Assembly (NCBI GenBank): GCA_015222255.1
Contig: JADFUX010000050.1
Coordinates: 1-7,804, forward strand
Reading direction: 5' to 3'
Length of the DNA stretch: 7,804 nt
Source: Chloroflexota bacterium
Lineage (GTDB): Bacteria; Chloroflexota; Dehalococcoidia; GIF9; AB-539-J10
A model generated the notes under the pieces. The model worked only from the letters and a program-made list of their open reading frames with translations, searched no databases and was not told the DNA's origin. Made by a program: the position numbers and the translations under genes. How positions within the stretch are numbered: the stretch's first letter is position 1; every line of letters begins with the position of its first letter. Of this stretch, positions 6,373-7,804 are shown piece by piece.

Positions 6373-7804
6373 ATGGGTAGCTCAGGAGGCAATTACTATT
6401 TAGCTCTCAGACAAATAGCCAAAGTGGCTAATTCAGCTTCTAGTTTACGGAAGGTTTTCAATTTCGTAGCCAAAAGCACTGCCAAAGCAGTGCGAGCAGA
6501 TGGTTGTCGTGTTCTGCTTCTTGACGCCAAGAAGGAATACTTAACCACATTAGGTAGCCACGGCTTAAGCGACCTTTATCTCAAAAAGGGGCCGCTTAGT
6601 GCTCGTAAGAGTCTGCCCGAGATTCTCAATGGCAAGGTCGTACTTATTCCTGATGCCACCAAGGACGAGAGAGTTCAACATCCTCAAGTGGCAGAGGCAC
6701 AGAAAATATCTTCCATACTCGGAGTTCCTCTATTTGACAGGAAAGAAGAAGTTATTGGAGAGATTAGGCTTTACACTCACGAACCTCGTCAATTCTCGGA
6801 GTCTGAGAAGAATTTCCTTCTCAGCATTGCCAATATAAGCGCAGTTCTCATGGAAAAGGAAGAGCTTGATCGAGTTCTACAAAAGGATTACAAGACAAGC
6901 AAGGGGCGAGCAACGTTAGCTCAAGTAGCTCAATTGCCCACTGCATCGCTAAGACCAACGCAGTTTGCCCATCCCAGCGAGGAAGAGTTTGCCAAACTCC
7001 TGGATTTCTACCGAGTCGAATGGCTTTATGAACCTCGTTCTTTCCCTCTTCGGTGGCAAAACGGTACAGTAGCCGAGATGTTTACCCCCGATTTCTACTT
7101 ACCCGAGATAGACCTTTATGTTGAGCTCACTACGCTGAAACAAAGCCTAGCGAGGGACAAGAACCGCAAAGTGCGGCAGCTTAAAGAGCTCTATCCCGAG
7201 ATCAATATTAGGCTTCTTAACAAACGTGATTACGTTCGGCTGGTAGCTAAGTACGGCTATGGACCTTTAGGCGAGGCTAAGGTTAAGGGGATCAGGCGCG
7301 TCCTATATAGCCACGCTCAAATACAGCGCAGGGTAAGGACACTAGCTAAACGTATCTCTCGTGATTATGCTGGTCAGCAGGTCGTCCTGATAGGCGTCTT
7401 GAAGGGCGTCGTCTGCTTTATGGCTGACCTGATGCAACACATTTCTTTGCCTATTACTCTCGACTTCATGGCGGTCTCCTATTATGGTGGTGATGGTCAG
7501 GCAGTTAGGATAACTAAAGACCTTGATGCCAGCATAACTGGGAAAAACGTGCTTATGGTTGAGGATATTGTCGATACTGGTATGACGCTAAATTACATTC
7601 TCACCCATCTGTCAGCTCACAATCCAGCCAGTCTCCGTGTCTGTACCCTGCTGGACAAGCGAGCCCGCCGCCTGATAGATATCCCTCTTGACTATATTGG
7701 CTTCCAAATCCCTGATGAGTTTGTGGTTGGCTATGGTTTAGACTATGGTGGGGAATACCGCAATCTGGCCTTTATCGGTGTCCTTTACTCTGAACAAGAG
7801 GAGC
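6373..7804 (+). CDS. hpt: GAF domain / PD-(D/E)XK-like domain / hypoxanthine phosphoribosyltransferase fusion, 3' end cut by the window
   Basis: 477 codons are visible without a stop. Residues 8-165 form a GAF domain, a small-molecule sensor fold (VLIPDATKDERVQHP, ILGVPLF, FSESEKNFLLSIANISAVL). Residues about 203-290 look like a PD-(D/E)XK nuclease fold: an acidic helix at E203-E205, then FTPDFYLPEIDLYVELTT with D240 and E251, then KNRKVRQLKELYP. The usual lysine two residues after E251 is T253. Residues about 310-477 are a hypoxanthine phosphoribosyltransferase, which joins hypoxanthine or guanine to PRPP to give IMP or GMP. It has the LKG loop (343-345), DFMAVSYYG (364-372), the PRPP loop VEDIVDTGMT (396-405) with the likely general base D401, LLDK (K429), and VVGYGLDYGGEYRNL with D457. 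The enzyme part ends where the family usually ends, so only a few residues are probably missing. It follows nrdJ by 12 bases, which places purine salvage in the NrdR operon. The phosphoribosyltransferase and GAF calls are firm; the middle domain is less so. Confidence 0.9.
   Translation, partial: MGSSGGNYYLALRQIAKVANSASSLRKVFNFVAKSTAKAVRADGCRVLLLDAKKEYLTTLGSHGLSDLYLKKGPLSARKSLPEILNGKVVLIPDATKDERVQHPQVAEAQKISSILGVPLFDRKEEVIGEIRLYTHEPRQFSESEKNFLLSIANISAVLMEKEELDRVLQKDYKTSKGRATLAQVAQLPTASLRPTQFAHPSEEEFAKLLDFYRVEWLYEPRSFPLRWQNGTVAEMFTPDFYLPEIDLYVELTTLKQSLARDKNRKVRQLKELYPEINIRLLNKRDYVRLVAKYGYGPLGEAKVKGIRRVLYSHAQIQRRVRTLAKRISRDYAGQQVVLIGVLKGVVCFMADLMQHISLPITLDFMAVSYYGGDGQAVRITKDLDASITGKNVLMVEDIVDTGMTLNYILTHLSAHNPASLRVCTLLDKRARRLIDIPLDYIGFQIPDEFVVGYGLDYGGEYRNLAFIGVLYSEQEE

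Noticed and set aside
6368..6403. ATG at 6368 as start of a leader peptide before the fusion gene
   Set aside because: It gives only 11 codons out of frame with the main gene, and the Shine-Dalgarno abuts it and fits ATG 6373 better. A regulatory role cannot be excluded, but nothing supports it.
6599..6838. Short plus-strand frame of 79 codons inside the GAF region
   Set aside because: It overlaps the GAF-encoding frame, whose motifs are clear; the alternative product has no recognisable features.

Overview
The window looks like a bacterial chromosome segment, most likely from a Dehalococcoidia-type member of the Chloroflexota. This placement is an inference. It rests on the gene order rsmH-ftsA-ftsZ with no peptidoglycan genes between them, a B12-dependent (class II) ribonucleotide reductase as the adjacent enzyme, and the style of the proteins. 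I could not run a database search, so the lineage is a working hypothesis. All genes read on the plus strand and are tightly packed. There are no tRNA or rRNA genes, no CRISPR array, no insertion sequence and no sign of recent transfer.

Positions 1-3270 hold a contracted division cluster. The 3' part of rsmH (16S rRNA methyltransferase) is followed after 28 bases by ftsA, then after 27 bases by ftsZ. Both ftsA and ftsZ have very strong Shine-Dalgarno sequences, which fix their starts downstream of the longest open frames. The unit closes with a strong intrinsic terminator hairpin at 3234-3267. In most bacteria, ftsL, ftsI, mraY, murD, ftsW, murG, murC and ftsQ lie between rsmH and ftsA. None of them is here.

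Positions 3270-7804 hold a nucleotide-metabolism operon. A promoter with a 17-bp spacer contains a perfect 16-bp palindrome that resembles an NrdR box. A weak second box is centred 32 bp downstream, near the predicted transcription start. The genes are nrdR (the repressor itself), nrdJ (adenosylcobalamin-dependent ribonucleotide reductase, overlapping nrdR by 4 bases), and, 12 bases later, a large fusion gene that runs off the window end. The fusion encodes a GAF sensor domain, a PD-(D/E)XK nuclease-like domain and a complete-looking hypoxanthine phosphoribosyltransferase.

The two halves fit a growth and division theme: Z-ring assembly on one side, dNTP supply and purine salvage on the other. 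The most unusual item is the three-domain phosphoribosyltransferase fusion. Its position suggests that purine salvage is co-regulated with ribonucleotide reduction through NrdR. The nuclease-like domain has an acidic pair (D240, E251) but lacks the standard lysine after it, so whether it cuts nucleic acid is open.
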